NCBI GenBank assembly: GCA_903910385.1
Contig: CAIVZM010000031.1
Coordinates: 1-63,830, forward strand
Direction of reading: 5' to 3'
Source of the DNA: an uncultured Armatimonadota bacterium
GTDB lineage: Bacteria > Armatimonadota > Armatimonadia > Armatimonadales > Armatimonadaceae
Length of the DNA: 63,830 nucleotides
Made by a program: the position numbers and the translations under genes
Part shown: positions 38,347 through 48,200 of the stretch, in pieces
Numbering within the stretch: position 1 is the first letter of the stretch
Layout: each line of letters opens with the position of its first letter
Notes under the pieces: model-generated
What the model saw: only the letters and a program-made list of their open reading frames with translations
What the model was told of the DNA's origin: nothing
Databases searched by the model: none

Positions 38347-39483
38347 ATGGCTGATCTACAGCTTTTTACCTCCGAATCCGTGACCGAAGGTCACCCGGAC
38401 AAACTGGCGGACGCTATCTCCGACGCCATCCTCGATGCCTGTCTCGCAGGCGATGCTAAATCCCGTGTCGCAATCGAAACTCTGGTAACGCGTGGTCTTG
38501 CCGTCGTCGCCGGCGAGTTGACGACCGGAACCTATGTCGAGATCGCTGATGTTGTGCGCAACACCATTATCGAAGTTGGCTACGACAACACCGACCTCGG
38601 ATTCGATGGTCATACTACTGGCGTCATGCTGGCGATTCAGAAGCAGTCTCCTGATATTGCAGCGGGCGTCGATACCGGCGGCGCCGGGGATCAGGGTATG
38701 ATGTTCGGCTACGCCAACAATGAAACCGCCGAATTGATGCCCCTGCCTATCGCAATCGCGCACCGATTGACCAAAAAACAGGCGGAAATCCGTCGCACGC
38801 ATCCCGAACTGGGACTGCGCCCGGACGCCAAATCTCAGGTGACTGTCGCTTACAACGCAGACGGCTCGCCCAGCCATATCGATACTCTGGTGCTTTCGAC
38901 ACAGCACGAACCGCGCCACAGCCATGGCGATGTCAAGGCGTTGGTCGAGGAGTACGTTTTCGCGCCGGTTCTGGCGGAATTCGATCAGTATGTCAAGTCC
39001 GACATCATCAAGCATGTCAACCCGACCGGTATCTTCGTCATTGGCGGCCCTCAGGGTGATACCGGGGTCACCGGACGTAAGATCATCGTCGATACCTATG
39101 GCGGCTATGCGCGTCACGGTGGCGGCGCCTTCTCCGGCAAAGACCCGACCAAGGTAGACCGCTCAGCGGCTTATGTCGCCCGGTATCTGGCGAAACTGGT
39201 CGTCGCTTCTGGACTTGCGCCCAAATGTGAGATTCAGTTAGCGTATGCGATTGGCGTCGCGCAACCCGTTTCTGTTCGTGTAGACACGTTCGGAACGGGC
39301 AAGGAACCAGATGTCGAAATCGCCGCCCGATTGAAATCCACGTTCGATTTGACCCCGAAGGGAATTATCGAACTGCTCGATCTGCGTCGCCCGATTTACC
39401 GGGAAACCGCCCGCAACGGACACTTCGGCAATCCTAACTTCCCGTGGGAAGATATCTCCAGAGCCAAACTGCTCGTCAGTTAA
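38347..39483 (+). CDS. metK: S-adenosylmethionine synthetase MetK
   Basis: Forms SAM from methionine and ATP; cytoplasmic tetramer with Mg and K. It has 378 residues, the family length. Motifs: [18 protein letters not shown] with catalytic His and Mg-binding Asp, [27 protein letters not shown] and the P-loop-like [19 protein letters not shown]. Start ATG 38347 follows AGAGGG by about 8 bases. It has its own promoter, a SAM riboswitch in the leader, and a terminator at 39530. Feedback control by its own product is the expected logic. Confidence 0.98.
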   Translation: MADLQLFTSESVTEGHPDKLADAISDAILDACLAGDAKSRVAIETLVTRGLAVVAGELTTGTYVEIADVVRNTIIEVGYDNTDLGFDGHTTGVMLAIQKQSPDIAAGVDTGGAGDQGMMFGYANNETAELMPLPIAIAHRLTKKQAEIRRTHPELGLRPDAKSQVTVAYNADGSPSHIDTLVLSTQHEPRHSHGDVKALVEEYVFAPVLAEFDQYVKSDIIKHVNPTGIFVIGGPQGDTGVTGRKIIVDTYGGYARHGGGAFSGKDPTKVDRSAAYVARYLAKLVVASGLAPKCEIQLAYAIGVAQPVSVRVDTFGTGKEPDVEIAARLKSTFDLTPKGIIELLDLRRPIYRETARNGHFGNPNFPWEDISRAKLLVS

Positions 39484-39521
39484 TCAGGTTGAGTTAATCA
39501 GGTTGAGTTAATCAGGTTGAG
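39480..39521. repeat. 14-bp tandem repeat at the metK stop
   Basis: Three exact copies of ttaatcaggttgag start at 39480, 39494 and 39508. The first includes the metK stop codon TAA at 39481. They lie just before the terminator. Confidence 0.97.
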
Positions 39522-39529
39522 TTCAAGAG

Positions 39530-39560
39530 AAACGCCCCGGTCGAATGACCGGGGCGTTTT
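39530..39560. terminator. Rho-independent terminator after metK
   Basis: AAACGCCCCGGTC and GACCGGGGCGTTT form a 13-base stem around a 4-5 base loop, with A on the left and TTTT on the right. It can also stop transcripts of the convergent efflux operon (stop at 39570). Confidence 0.95.
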
Positions 39561-39569
39561 CCATTGGCT

Positions 39570-41204
39570 TTAGTGGGTATCTCCGCCGCCCGGAGGGCCA
39601 GAGGGACGTCTTAGCAAAAAGACGAAGGGGGTCGCCAGCAGGAACAGAATCAGGATCATCAAGAATCCATCGTTATATGCCATAGTCGCCGCTTGACGAT
39701 AGACCTGCTGATTCAGGACGCCCAACCAACCGGCGGATGCCTGAGCGCTGGTGTAGCCATGCTGTAACAGCATGCTCTGGATCCCCTGTTGACGCTCAAT
39801 CAGGGCGGGATTTCCGGCGTAAATATGTGAACCCAGCATTGTCCGATGGTACACGATCTGGTTCTGGACATAGGTGCCCAGAATAGCGATCCCGAAAGAA
39901 CCGCCCAACTGTCGGGTCAGATTGATGAGGCCAGACGCTTGCTGTATCTCATTGGGCTTCAGTCCGGCAAAGGCTACCAGATTGATCGGCGTGAACAGAA
40001 ACCCCAGACCGATGCCACGTAATATGAGGGCGAATCGTGTATCCGGTTCGCCGCTCTGTGTGGTCATATGACCGAGGTACCACATAGAAATGGTAAACAT
40101 CGCCATGCCGAAAAAGATCAGGTAACGCGGATCGAGCAGCGGTTTGGGACCATTCAGGGTACGACCGCAAATGATAACGCCAACAGCAGTGGCTATGCCG
40201 CCGGGAAGCAGAACGAGACCGGTCTGCGTGGGCGTAAAGTGAAGAATGGTCTGAACGAACAACGGAAACAGGTAGATTCCTCCGTATAATCCTACTCCCA
40301 GGCTGACAAACAGCCCAAGCGCGGCGGCAAGCGATTTATTCTTCAGGATGCCAAAGTTGATGACCGGGTGTTCGTTAGTGGGCCACGTTTCCCAGATCAG
40401 CATCGCCACCAGACAGACTGCCGAAATAATGGTCAGGATAAGGATTACATCGCTCTGGAACCAGTCGTCCTTGTTTCCTTCTTCCAGAACGTACTGAAGA
40501 CATCCGAGTCCGACCGTCAGTAATCCGATTCCCGGCCAGTCTACCTTCGCGTTCCGGTTGGGCTTCTGGGAGTCGTTCAGGAAGGCGCCGACTAGAAACA
40601 GAGAGAAGATGCCGATAGGAATGTTGATGAAGAAATTCCATGACCACGAGTAATTGTCCGTGATCCATCCGCCGAGGGTCGGCCCCAGAGTAGGGGCGAC
40701 GATAATACCGAGAATAAAGAGCGCCTGTACCGTTCCCTGCTGCGTCAAAGGGAATATCTGCCGGATAGTCGCCTGAGCGGTGGAAAGCAACGCCGCGCCA
40801 CCCGCTCCCTGCAAAATGCGCCAGAAGACGATCTCGCCTAAAGTCCTTGATGTACCACAAAAGAAAGATGCGACAATAAACAGGGCGATAGAGAATGACA
40901 GATACTGCCGACGACCGAAACGACCCGCCAGAAATGCGGTCATCGGTAGGATGACGACGTTCGAGAGAATGTAGGAGGTCGAAACCCACGCGATTTCCTG
41001 ATTCGTCGCGCCCATGTTTCCTGCCATCTGTGGTAGAGCGACATTGACGATGGTCGTATCCAGAACTTCCATAATAGAAGCCAGAATCAGACCCACCAGA
41101 ATCAGCCAGCGCTGCGGGTTCAGGTCAATGTCACTGACGGGAGCGCCAGCCGTCGGGTTTGAAGGCTCAGGAATACGGGATTGTGCAGGGTTGGCTACGG
41201 ACAT
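39570..41204 (-). CDS. DHA2-family (EmrB/QacA-like) drug efflux MFS transporter
   Basis: Fourteen-helix major facilitator exporter, 544 residues, expected to export hydrophobic drugs by proton antiport. Signatures are the opening ILASIMEVLDTTIVNVALPQ (motif D1 of DHA2 proteins), FLAGRFGRRQYL between helices 2 and 3, FWRILQGAGGAALL and LGPTLGGWITDNYSWSWNFF (motif C). It is the last gene of the tetR-tolC-hlyD-DHA2 operon, 92 bases after the hlyD stop. With the HlyD and TolC partners it should form a tripartite pump spanning both membranes. Confidence 0.95.
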   Translation of the reverse strand: MSVANPAQSRIPEPSNPTAGAPVSDIDLNPQRWLILVGLILASIMEVLDTTIVNVALPQMAGNMGATNQEIAWVSTSYILSNVVILPMTAFLAGRFGRRQYLSFSIALFIVASFFCGTSRTLGEIVFWRILQGAGGAALLSTAQATIRQIFPLTQQGTVQALFILGIIVAPTLGPTLGGWITDNYSWSWNFFINIPIGIFSLFLVGAFLNDSQKPNRNAKVDWPGIGLLTVGLGCLQYVLEEGNKDDWFQSDVILILTIISAVCLVAMLIWETWPTNEHPVINFGILKNKSLAAALGLFVSLGVGLYGGIYLFPLFVQTILHFTPTQTGLVLLPGGIATAVGVIICGRTLNGPKPLLDPRYLIFFGMAMFTISMWYLGHMTTQSGEPDTRFALILRGIGLGFLFTPINLVAFAGLKPNEIQQASGLINLTRQLGGSFGIAILGTYVQNQIVYHRTMLGSHIYAGNPALIERQQGIQSMLLQHGYTSAQASAGWLGVLNQQVYRQAATMAYNDGFLMILILFLLATPFVFLLRRPSGPPGGGDTH

Positions 41205-41296
41205 TTCGGGAATCTCCCGGCTTTTGATGCCGCTTCCTCCATTGATCGTTTGAAGGAAACGGTATCAAAAGCCAATTTTCTGGTTACTCGTCCGGA

Positions 41297-43030
41297 TCAG
41301 TTGCTCGCCATGATAGGGGCGCCCTTGTCGTAGTCTTTCGGGACTCGTTCCGGCCGTGAGGTTCGATCCTGCGTATCAATGGTAACGATGGCGGACATGC
41401 CCTGACGCAACAGGTTCAAATCCTCCTGACTGATTTTCCCTTCCGCCGGAGTCAGGGCGATTTTGATCGGGATACGCTGGACGACTTTGGTAAAGTTGCC
41501 CGTTGCATTATCCGGCGGTAACAGGGAAGTGGTCGCGCCAGTCACTTCATTGATCGAACCGACGACGCCCGCGAATCTTTTTCCCGGAAAGGCGTCCACC
41601 TGAATCTCCACCGGTTGACCGATCCGGACATTGGCAACCTGCGTCTCTTTGAAGTTTGCCGTAACAAACACCTTTTCGCCCTGCGTCATGGTCAAAATCG
41701 TCTGTCCCTGCGCCAGCGAAACTCCCTGATTAACGGTCTTTCGGACGACAATACCGTCGGTCGAAGCATAGATATTGGTATCACGGAGGGTAACATTCAC
41801 ATTTTTCAGAACCGCTTCCGCCTGCCGGACGGCGGCTCTGGCGGTTTCGATCTGCTGTCTGCGTAGTTCGTTTTGTGTTTTTCCAGCGTTCGCTGTCGCG
41901 ATATCGGCTTCCGCCTGTGCGTTGCCGCTTGCGGTAGCGGCGGCGTTGGCGTTCTGGACGCCGACTTGCGCTTCATTGGCGCGAGCGAGGTTGAACCCCG
42001 CCTGAGCGACTCCTACCTGTTCCCGTGCGGCGCTGGCAGCCTCTCGTGCGGCGTTTGCATTCGCTTCCGCCTGTGCGACATTCGCCCGCGCCTGCGCTGC
42101 TTGCGAACGAGACTGATTGATTTGTTGTTGCAAGGCTCGTAGAGCGGACTGCGACGAAGCCTGTTGTGCAGCGACGACATCGTATTGTTGTTGCGTCACG
42201 GCTTCCTTCGCCAGAAGGTTGCGGTAGCGCTCTTCATCCCGATTCGCCCTGTTGAGGTCGGCTTGTGCGGAAGAAAGGCGGGCTTCCAGAGCGCGAACCC
42301 CACGTTCTGCGGTTTCAACCCCCTGCCGGGCTCCAGTAAGAGCGGCTTCCGCCGTCTTGATCTGAGAGGTGACCTGCACTGCCTGCGCCTGCGCCGCTCG
42401 TACCTGACTTTGCGCCTGCGCTATCTGGCTGCGCGTCGTCCCGCTTGCAAGGGCGACCTGCGCCTGCGCCGCACGGGTCTTTTCTTGATTGGTCTGTAGA
42501 GCGGAATTCGCTCGAGCTATCGCCGCTTCGGTCGCCGCTTTCTGGTAAGCGTAGCTGGATTCCGCCTGAGCTACCTGCGAAACAGCGTTTTCATAGGCGG
42601 CTTGCGCCTGCGCCAGCGCCGCACGGGGGCCGGCGTCATCGATTCGGGCAAGGAGTTGTCCCTTTTTCACATGATCGCCTTCGCCTACGGTCAGTTGCGC
42701 CAGCGTCCCCCCGATGACCGGGCTGACATTCACCAGGTTCCCGGTGACATAGGCATCATCCGTACTGACATGTGTCCGACTCCATAGGAAGTAATTGACG
42801 CCGTAAATCAGACCGACTATCGCCAGTATGCCGACGACGAGTAGAACCGGCAGACGCTTGCGTAACGCTTGTTTCTGCGCACTGGCGTTGTTCCCGTCCA
42901 AGGGTTTAGGCGTTTGCGGAGGTGCGGGGGCGCCGCTTCCATTCGTCTGAGCGCCGTTGCTGTTAGCATATAAATTCGCGCCGCGTTGCGCCTCAACAGG
43001 TTGTACTGATTGTCGCGTTTCTTCTGCCAT
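41297..43030 (-). CDS. HlyD/EmrA-family membrane-fusion protein with a long coiled coil
   Basis: Periplasmic adaptor of a tripartite pump, 577 residues against about 390 for EmrA. Residues 1-55 are a cytoplasmic Asn/Gly/Ala-rich start, then one membrane segment (LPVLLVVGILAIVGLIYGV). The barrel-sandwich half-motif THVSTDDAYVTGNLVNVSPV follows. Residues 130-380 are an unusually long Ala/Gln-rich coiled-coil hairpin with many QAQAQVRAAQAQA-like heptads. The second lipoyl half and beta-barrel follow (YASTDGIVVRKTVNQGVSL, VFVTANFKETQVANVRIGQ). AGGA 9 bases before ATG 43030 supports the start. Stands between the TolC and DHA2 genes. Confidence 0.94.
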   Translation of the reverse strand: MAEETRQSVQPVEAQRGANLYANSNGAQTNGSGAPAPPQTPKPLDGNNASAQKQALRKRLPVLLVVGILAIVGLIYGVNYFLWSRTHVSTDDAYVTGNLVNVSPVIGGTLAQLTVGEGDHVKKGQLLARIDDAGPRAALAQAQAAYENAVSQVAQAESSYAYQKAATEAAIARANSALQTNQEKTRAAQAQVALASGTTRSQIAQAQSQVRAAQAQAVQVTSQIKTAEAALTGARQGVETAERGVRALEARLSSAQADLNRANRDEERYRNLLAKEAVTQQQYDVVAAQQASSQSALRALQQQINQSRSQAAQARANVAQAEANANAAREAASAAREQVGVAQAGFNLARANEAQVGVQNANAAATASGNAQAEADIATANAGKTQNELRRQQIETARAAVRQAEAVLKNVNVTLRDTNIYASTDGIVVRKTVNQGVSLAQGQTILTMTQGEKVFVTANFKETQVANVRIGQPVEIQVDAFPGKRFAGVVGSINEVTGATTSLLPPDNATGNFTKVVQRIPIKIALTPAEGKISQEDLNLLRQGMSAIVTIDTQDRTSRPERVPKDYDKGAPIMASN

Positions 43031-43150
43031 GATGCTGTTCCTGTCGTTGTTTTGCGGACGTGCGCGGCACGTTCCGTCGTCAATTCCCTGTCTCTCCGAA
43101 TTCGGTAAGCGGACTCCCCGGACGCCGTAAGGGAAGGGCCGATCCGTGCG

Positions 43151-44596
43151 TTAAGGGGCGCTTGCTGTCTGCGGAACTCCCAGAGCCTTATCGAACTGGG
43201 CGCGTGCGATAAAATAGTTGTAAACGGCGTCTACCTGCTGGTTTTCCGCACGGACGAGAGCCGCCTGTGCATCAGTTACTTCCAGAAAAAGACCGACCTG
43301 CCCCTCGTAACGTACCTGCGCCAGTTCGCGGGCGGCCACCGCCTGGCGCAAAGCCGCGTTCGCCGCATCGATCTGCCGCGCCGCCGTGGAAAGATTCAGG
43401 TACGCCTGACGGACTTCCAGCGACACGGCGCTACGAGCGGACTCAAGGGACGTGCCCGCGTTCGCAACCCGAAGTTTCGCTTGCTGGACCCGCGCCTCGG
43501 TGACGCCGCCATCATAGAACGGAAAACGGGCGGCGATCCTGACTTCCGCCGTTTTATTACGTGGTGTCTGAAGCGAAAAAGTTGGGTAATAGTTACCGCT
43601 GGCGGAGAGATCGAAAGTGGGTTCCTGACCCGCTCGCGCCAGTTTGATTCCTCGTTCAGTGGCGCGGAGTTGCGCCTCATCGGCGAGGATTTCCGGACGT
43701 TGTCGTAGCGCTGTCGCAATGCTGGCGTCCACATTGATGGCGGTGACTTCCGCTACCGGAGCGGCGAAGAGTGGGGCGTTCTCCGCGCCGACCGCATTAT
43801 CGCCTTTACCCCCGATATCCGCGCCGATAGCGACCCCGGAAACGTCCTGAAGCGTAAAAGGTGCGGTCAGGGGACGATGCAAGAGTTCATTAAAGGCGGC
43901 GCGAGAAATATCGCGTTCATTCTGGGCGCGTGTAAGGTCTTGTTGTGCGGTGGCGACTTGCGTCTCCGCACGAAGCAAATCGATCTTCTGCCCGACCTGA
44001 CCCTCGTACAGTTTTTTCGCCGTATCCCTCTGAACTTGGGCATTACGGAGAGCAGCTTCCGCTACCTGTACCTGATGATCGGCGCGTAAGGTGGCATAAT
44101 ACGAAGTTTTCGCATTCAAGGCGCGGACATTGGAAACCTGATTGACCAAAATTCTGTCGGCAAGGGCTTGAAGACGCGCCTGATCGGTCGCCGCCCGAAC
44201 CTGACCGAGGAAATCCAGACGATAAGCGGCGGTCAGAGTCGCCGTTTCCAGATGATCTGGCAATACTTCGACGGGCTGCCCACTGCCAAAGGGGATGCGT
44301 GTCGCAGCATCGAAACGGGAAGCGCTGGCGGTTCCGACAATACTGGGGCGACTCCCCGCCACCGTTTCATTGACGCGTTGTGCGCTCAGGGCGGCGTTCC
44401 GGTTCGCCTGTTCCACTTCAAAACTGACGCGCAGGGATTCCTGAACTGTCTGCCCCAGGTTCAGGTTGATCGCTTGCCCGCTCGGAGCAGGAACCGCTGC
44501 CGGAGATTGTCCTCGAGCAGATGTCGTACCCGCTATCGTCAGAGTGAACGCAAGCGCTCCGTTCACAGAGAGATGGATTTTATTCCGCAATTTCAT
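43151..44596 (-). CDS. TolC-family outer-membrane efflux protein
   Basis: Outer-membrane channel of the efflux operon, 481 residues. Signal peptide at 1-28 (HLSVNGALAFTLTIAGTTSA). Two related halves of helical hairpins are typical: LNLGQTVQESLRVSFEVEQA and AALSAQRVNETVAGSRPSI in the first, RQRPEILADEAQLRATERG and ARSAVSLEVRQAYLNLSTAA in the second. The frame stays open to 44671, but ATG 44596 overlaps the tetR stop as ATGA, the usual coupling, and precedes the signal peptide. Gene 2 of tetR-tolC-hlyD-DHA2. Confidence 0.94.
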   Translation of the reverse strand: MKLRNKIHLSVNGALAFTLTIAGTTSARGQSPAAVPAPSGQAINLNLGQTVQESLRVSFEVEQANRNAALSAQRVNETVAGSRPSIVGTASASRFDAATRIPFGSGQPVEVLPDHLETATLTAAYRLDFLGQVRAATDQARLQALADRILVNQVSNVRALNAKTSYYATLRADHQVQVAEAALRNAQVQRDTAKKLYEGQVGQKIDLLRAETQVATAQQDLTRAQNERDISRAAFNELLHRPLTAPFTLQDVSGVAIGADIGGKGDNAVGAENAPLFAAPVAEVTAINVDASIATALRQRPEILADEAQLRATERGIKLARAGQEPTFDLSASGNYYPTFSLQTPRNKTAEVRIAARFPFYDGGVTEARVQQAKLRVANAGTSLESARSAVSLEVRQAYLNLSTAARQIDAANAALRQAVAARELAQVRYEGQVGLFLEVTDAQAALVRAENQQVDAVYNYFIARAQFDKALGVPQTASAP

Positions 44597-45240
44597 CCTG
44601 CATTTCCCTCTATTCGAACGCCGCGTAAAAGTATGCCTGTTAGCGTGTCGACAGCCTTTCTTGCATCGCACTGACCTGAGGTGATCAGTTCTTCGTATTC
44701 GCTGTCACGCGCCAAACTGAAAGGCGTTTGAGCAACGATACGACTATCAAGATCAGGATCAATATCGCCATCTTGTTGCGCCTGTTCGACAATTTGCTGG
44801 ATCGTTTGCGTGACAGCGTCAAAGGCTCGGCGGTAATCGGGGTTCGTGCGGATGACAGGAACCAGCATCGCTTTAGCGCTACCAAACCGGACGCGTTTTT
44901 CCATGAGGCGTTTCTCTAAAATCCAGCGAATAGTGGAGGAAAATCTTTCCCATGCGCTCCAGTCAGTGGGCAGAGCCTGAATGCCGCGCAAGCCATCCTC
45001 CATCAAGTGAATAATCGCCCGTACTGCGACCGCCTCTTTGGAAGGGAAACGTTTGTAGAGAGTGGGTTTGGAAATTCCAGCCCGGTCTGCGAGATCGTCC
45101 ATGGTCATCGCCTCGAATCCCCGCTCTTCAATCAGGGCGTTCGCCGCGTCGATAACGGCGACTTCCTGATGGCGTTGCCGTCGCTCCCATAGTGTGCCGC
45201 TACAGACTGCGCTATTCAGATTTTCCGCTTCTTTACTCAT
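44593..45240 (-). CDS. TetR-family transcriptional regulator of the efflux operon
   Basis: Repressor of 215 residues. The N-terminal helix-turn-helix is clear: ANALIEERGFEAMTMDDLAD, RAGISKPTLYKRFPSKEAV. The C-terminal ligand domain is unremarkable. It is the first gene of the operon with tolC (4-base overlap), hlyD and the DHA2 transporter. By analogy with other such operons it probably represses its own operon and is released by pump substrates. About 134 bases of divergent sequence to smpB should contain the operator; no clean palindrome stands out there. Confidence 0.94.
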   Translation of the reverse strand: MSKEAENLNSAVCSGTLWERRQRHQEVAVIDAANALIEERGFEAMTMDDLADRAGISKPTLYKRFPSKEAVAVRAIIHLMEDGLRGIQALPTDWSAWERFSSTIRWILEKRLMEKRVRFGSAKAMLVPVIRTNPDYRRAFDAVTQTIQQIVEQAQQDGDIDPDLDSRIVAQTPFSLARDSEYEELITSGQCDARKAVDTLTGILLRGVRIEGNAG

Positions 45241-45374
45241 TCGTAAAATTCTTTACTCTGTAGTTAAACATGGGAGGAACCCGTAAAGTTCCGACAAATG
45301 AAAAATCCTGTGAGGTTAATTCTGAAGCCGGGTGGCGCGGCGACGGTTAGGAAAAGTGATAACATAAATTTTCT

Positions 45375-45854
45375 ATGGGGACAAAAGAGGATAAAACAGG
45401 AGCGCGACGAACAGCGGCGGTGAATCGCAAAGCGCGGCATGAGTATTTTATCGATGATACTTATACCGCGGGGTTAGTGCTCGCCGGTACGGAAGTGAAA
45501 TCGATTCGCGCCGGTAAGGTTAACATGGGCGACGCTTTTGCGCGATTCGATAAGGTAGGCGAACTCTGGTTACACAATATGCACATCTCGCCGCATACCG
45601 AGGGAGGGCGATACAATCCGCCCCCGATACGAGACCGCAAGTTATTGATGACTCGTCGTGAACTAGATCGCCTGCGTGGGGTGGTGGAGCAAAAAGGGCT
45701 GACTCTGGTACCTTTGGCGCTGGTCTTTGATCGTGGATTCGCCAAACTGGAACTGGGGGTCGGGCGCGGCAAAAAGCTTTATGATAAACGGGAAGCGATT
45801 GCGGATCGTGATCGTGAGCGTGAAGCGCGACGCGAAGTCTTCACTCGGTCGTAA
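45375..45854 (+). CDS. smpB: SsrA-binding protein SmpB
   Basis: tmRNA partner in ribosome rescue (trans-translation), 159 residues, family length. Motifs: VNRKARHEYFIDDTYTAGLV, LAGTEVKSIRAGKVNMGDAF, LHNMHISPH, and the tmRNA-binding KLLMTRRELDRLRGVVEQKG. The basic C-terminal tail (GKKLYDKREAIADRDRERE) enters the mRNA channel. An imperfect hairpin of GCGGATGAG and CTCATCCGC lies 20-65 bases after the stop. No tmRNA gene is in the window. Confidence 0.97.
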   Translation: MGTKEDKTGARRTAAVNRKARHEYFIDDTYTAGLVLAGTEVKSIRAGKVNMGDAFARFDKVGELWLHNMHISPHTEGGRYNPPPIRDRKLLMTRRELDRLRGVVEQKGLTLVPLALVFDRGFAKLELGVGRGKKLYDKREAIADRDREREARREVFTRS

Positions 45855-45937
45855 AAGCCCGATGCTGACGGGCGGATGAGAAGCGATGTCTCAGAGTGAC
45901 TGCTCCTCATCCGCGCATAGATATTCGATTCCTTTTT

Positions 45938-46531
45938 TCAGTAACGGGACGGCTCATTTCGCGCTGAGGCGATATTCGATGTGACCGGTTCACCAGTCTC
46001 ACTGGCGACGCTCATGGAGGCGCTCACCTGATTGGGGAAGGCGAGACGCGAATTCTCATACGGATTGTAATTTCCGACTTCGCGAGCGGAACCCCACTGC
46101 GCCCGATGCGCGGTATCCTGTTCGAATAGAAACTCATAATCATCGCGAGAAATGTCCTGCCATCCGCCTGAAGTCTTCATCGTTCGGATCTGGCAATGAG
46201 AACAGCGGACGCAATATCGGGCTTCCAGATGAAATGCGCTGAACTCACCGTCGCGCCATTCGCAGCCAGGCGCATGGCAGTATGACGGTCGCGCCGGTCC
46301 GTACAAGAACTGCGTGATCTTTTCTTCCAGAGGATCGCGCAAATAGACAAAAGCGAATTTTTCGTTTAATGCCGCCTGTAAATCCTTATCCATTTTCTGG
46401 TATTCGGAAAGGCGCACGCCATAGGCGTAGCGTAGAAAATCACGAAATTTTTCTTCAATCGGGCGCAGTGCGCGACGCTTACCAAATGTAGGCCACAGGT
46501 GTTTGAATGGACGTAGCATGATCCCTGCCAT
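45938..46531 (-). CDS. Unknown protein with Cys/His cluster
   Basis: 197 residues, not recognised. The middle region has YCHAPGCEWRDGEFSAFHL followed by RYCVRCSHCQIRTMK, giving five Cys and two His in a spacing that could bind zinc. The N-terminus is basic with aromatic residues (FKHLWPTFGKRRALRPIEEK), and the C-terminus is Ser/Asn-rich and probably disordered. No membrane segment or signal peptide. The start may be ATG 46531 or the ATG four codons later. It diverges from the E2 gene across 216 bases; that gap contains three aacgaaagca-like repeats (46651-46680). Confidence 0.68.
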   Translation of the reverse strand: MAGIMLRPFKHLWPTFGKRRALRPIEEKFRDFLRYAYGVRLSEYQKMDKDLQAALNEKFAFVYLRDPLEEKITQFLYGPARPSYCHAPGCEWRDGEFSAFHLEARYCVRCSHCQIRTMKTSGGWQDISRDDYEFLFEQDTAHRAQWGSAREVGNYNPYENSRLAFPNQVSASMSVASETGEPVTSNIASARNEPSRY

Positions 46532-46650
46532 TTCGCCGAGACCATTCCGTCGGCGTCGGTATCAGGGAAATATTCCCTATATCTAAAGACGAAGGATCGT
46601 CCTTTTTTGCTCCATCTCCGGTTCGGAATTTTTGGATAACGTTTCCTGAG

Positions 46651-46680
46651 AACGAAAGCAAACGAAAGCAAAAGAAAGCA
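46651..46680. repeat. 10-bp tandem repeat before the E2 gene
   Basis: Three copies of aacgaaagca (the third as aaagaaagca) starting at 46651, 46661 and 46671, followed by AAAAGGAGGA. It lies about 70 bases before the E2 start. Confidence 0.85.
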
Positions 46681-46747
46681 AAAGGAGGAATTTTGACCGG
46701 GTGAATGGTACATAGTGGCATCATCCGTTTCCGGAGAGTTTCTCATT

Positions 46748-48193
46748 ATGGCAAAGACGATCAAGATGCCGGTACTGGGCAATAGCGTAGAGGAAGTCCG
46801 CATCGTGCAATGGTTCAAGAAGGTAGGCGATACCGTCGCTTCGGGTGAACCGCTGGCGGAAGTGGAAACGGACAAGACCAGTATGGAATGGGAAAGCCCT
46901 GAAAGCGGCGTCCTGTTGCAGATACTGGCGGAAGCGGATTCTTATGTAAAGGTCGAGGCGCCGGTCGCCGTGATGGGAGCGGCGGGAGAAACGGTCACCG
47001 TCGGAAACGATCTCCCTGCGGCGCCGGTAGTGGCGGAAGCTATCGTCGCCAGCGCTCCGAATCCTGTCAACTCTGCACCGATTCCTGTGGTCAATGTAGA
47101 AAAAGCCGGCGCCGAGATAGTTTCCACTGCATCTTCAACTGCCTTGCTGGTAAGTCCCCGGGCGCAACGAATGGCGGAGGAACTGGGAGTCGATACGCGA
47201 CTGTTAGCCGGGCGAGGAACCGGACCGAAGGGGCGTATTCAGGAAAAAGATATCCTTGAATTTCATGCTGCTCTCGCTGGAGCGGAAGTGATCGCCGGAG
47301 AAATAGCGGGTCGCGGTTTGAAAGCGTCCCCGCTCGCCCGTGCGGTGGCGGCGGATACCGGTATGGATCTGTCTACTGTTTCCGGGTCAGGCACGGGCGG
47401 AAGGATTTTTGCAGGGGATGTCCGGGCGGCAACCCCTGAACCCGTTACGCAGGCGATTCCAACTCCGCAATCGCCGCCGCTTTCGAGCGCGACGGCAGGC
47501 GGGACGAAAACGGTGACTCTGACCGGATTACGCAAGCGTGTGGCGGACAACCTGCTCAAATCGGTGCGGAACGCGCCGCACGTGACCCTGAACGCTTCCG
47601 TAGATATGACCGAGGCAATGCGATTACGAAGCGAAATCCTACCCGCTATCGAAAAAGCGACCGGAGTCCGCGTTTCGCCGACAGACATCATTGTCAAAGC
47701 CTGTTCTCTGGCGCTCCATGAACATCCCGGCGTGAACGCGCACATCGATGGGGACACGATCACCCTATTTGAAGATGTCCATATCGGTCTTGCCGTCTCG
47801 CTGGGCGAGGAGGGATTGATCGTTCCGATAATCCGGGATGTACTGCGAAAGGGATTATCGACCATCGCAGCGGATCGCGCCGACCTTGCGGCGCGGGCTC
47901 GCATTGGTAAACTGGCGTCCTCGGAAGTGTCCGGTGGAACCTTTACGGTGACGAATCTGGGTAACTACGGAATCGATTCCTTCAATCCGATCATTGCACC
48001 GCCACAGGTCGCTATTCTGGGAATCGGATCGATTTCGGACACAATTGTGGCGCGAGAGGGCGCTGCGGTCGTGCGTCCGATGATGGGACTCTCCCTTTCC
48101 TTCGACCATCGGGCGATGGATGGAGCCCCCGCCGCCGCATTTCTTGCCCGAATACGAGAAATACTGGAAAAACCTTACCTGCTTCTGCTATGA
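46748..48193 (+). CDS. 2-oxoacid dehydrogenase E2 acyltransferase with two E3-binding domains
   Basis: Dihydrolipoamide acyltransferase core of a 2-oxoacid dehydrogenase complex, 481 residues. The lipoyl domain spans 1-80 with the lipoylated K43 in ETDKTSMEWESP. An Ala/Pro/Val-rich linker follows. Two peripheral subunit-binding domains occur: 135-173 (VSPRAQRMAEELGVD, GPKGRIQEKDIL) and 192-228 (ASPLARAVAADTGMD, GTGGRIFAGDV); most E2 proteins have one. The catalytic domain (250-481) has GLRKRVADNLLKS and the active-site SFDHRAMDGAPAAAFL. ATG 46748 with GGAGAG 9 bases upstream is preferred over an open frame from 46715. The E1 lies 36 kb away. Its stop is 7 bases before the next start. Confidence 0.93.
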   Translation: MAKTIKMPVLGNSVEEVRIVQWFKKVGDTVASGEPLAEVETDKTSMEWESPESGVLLQILAEADSYVKVEAPVAVMGAAGETVTVGNDLPAAPVVAEAIVASAPNPVNSAPIPVVNVEKAGAEIVSTASSTALLVSPRAQRMAEELGVDTRLLAGRGTGPKGRIQEKDILEFHAALAGAEVIAGEIAGRGLKASPLARAVAADTGMDLSTVSGSGTGGRIFAGDVRAATPEPVTQAIPTPQSPPLSSATAGGTKTVTLTGLRKRVADNLLKSVRNAPHVTLNASVDMTEAMRLRSEILPAIEKATGVRVSPTDIIVKACSLALHEHPGVNAHIDGDTITLFEDVHIGLAVSLGEEGLIVPIIRDVLRKGLSTIAADRADLAARARIGKLASSEVSGGTFTVTNLGNYGIDSFNPIIAPPQVAILGIGSISDTIVAREGAAVVRPMMGLSLSFDHRAMDGAPAAAFLARIREILEKPYLLLL

Positions 48194-48200
48194 TGGTGGT

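Noticed and set aside
45855-45937. Possible tmRNA gene after smpB
   Set aside because: Only 83 bases are available and no tag-peptide frame or tRNA-like acceptor is present.
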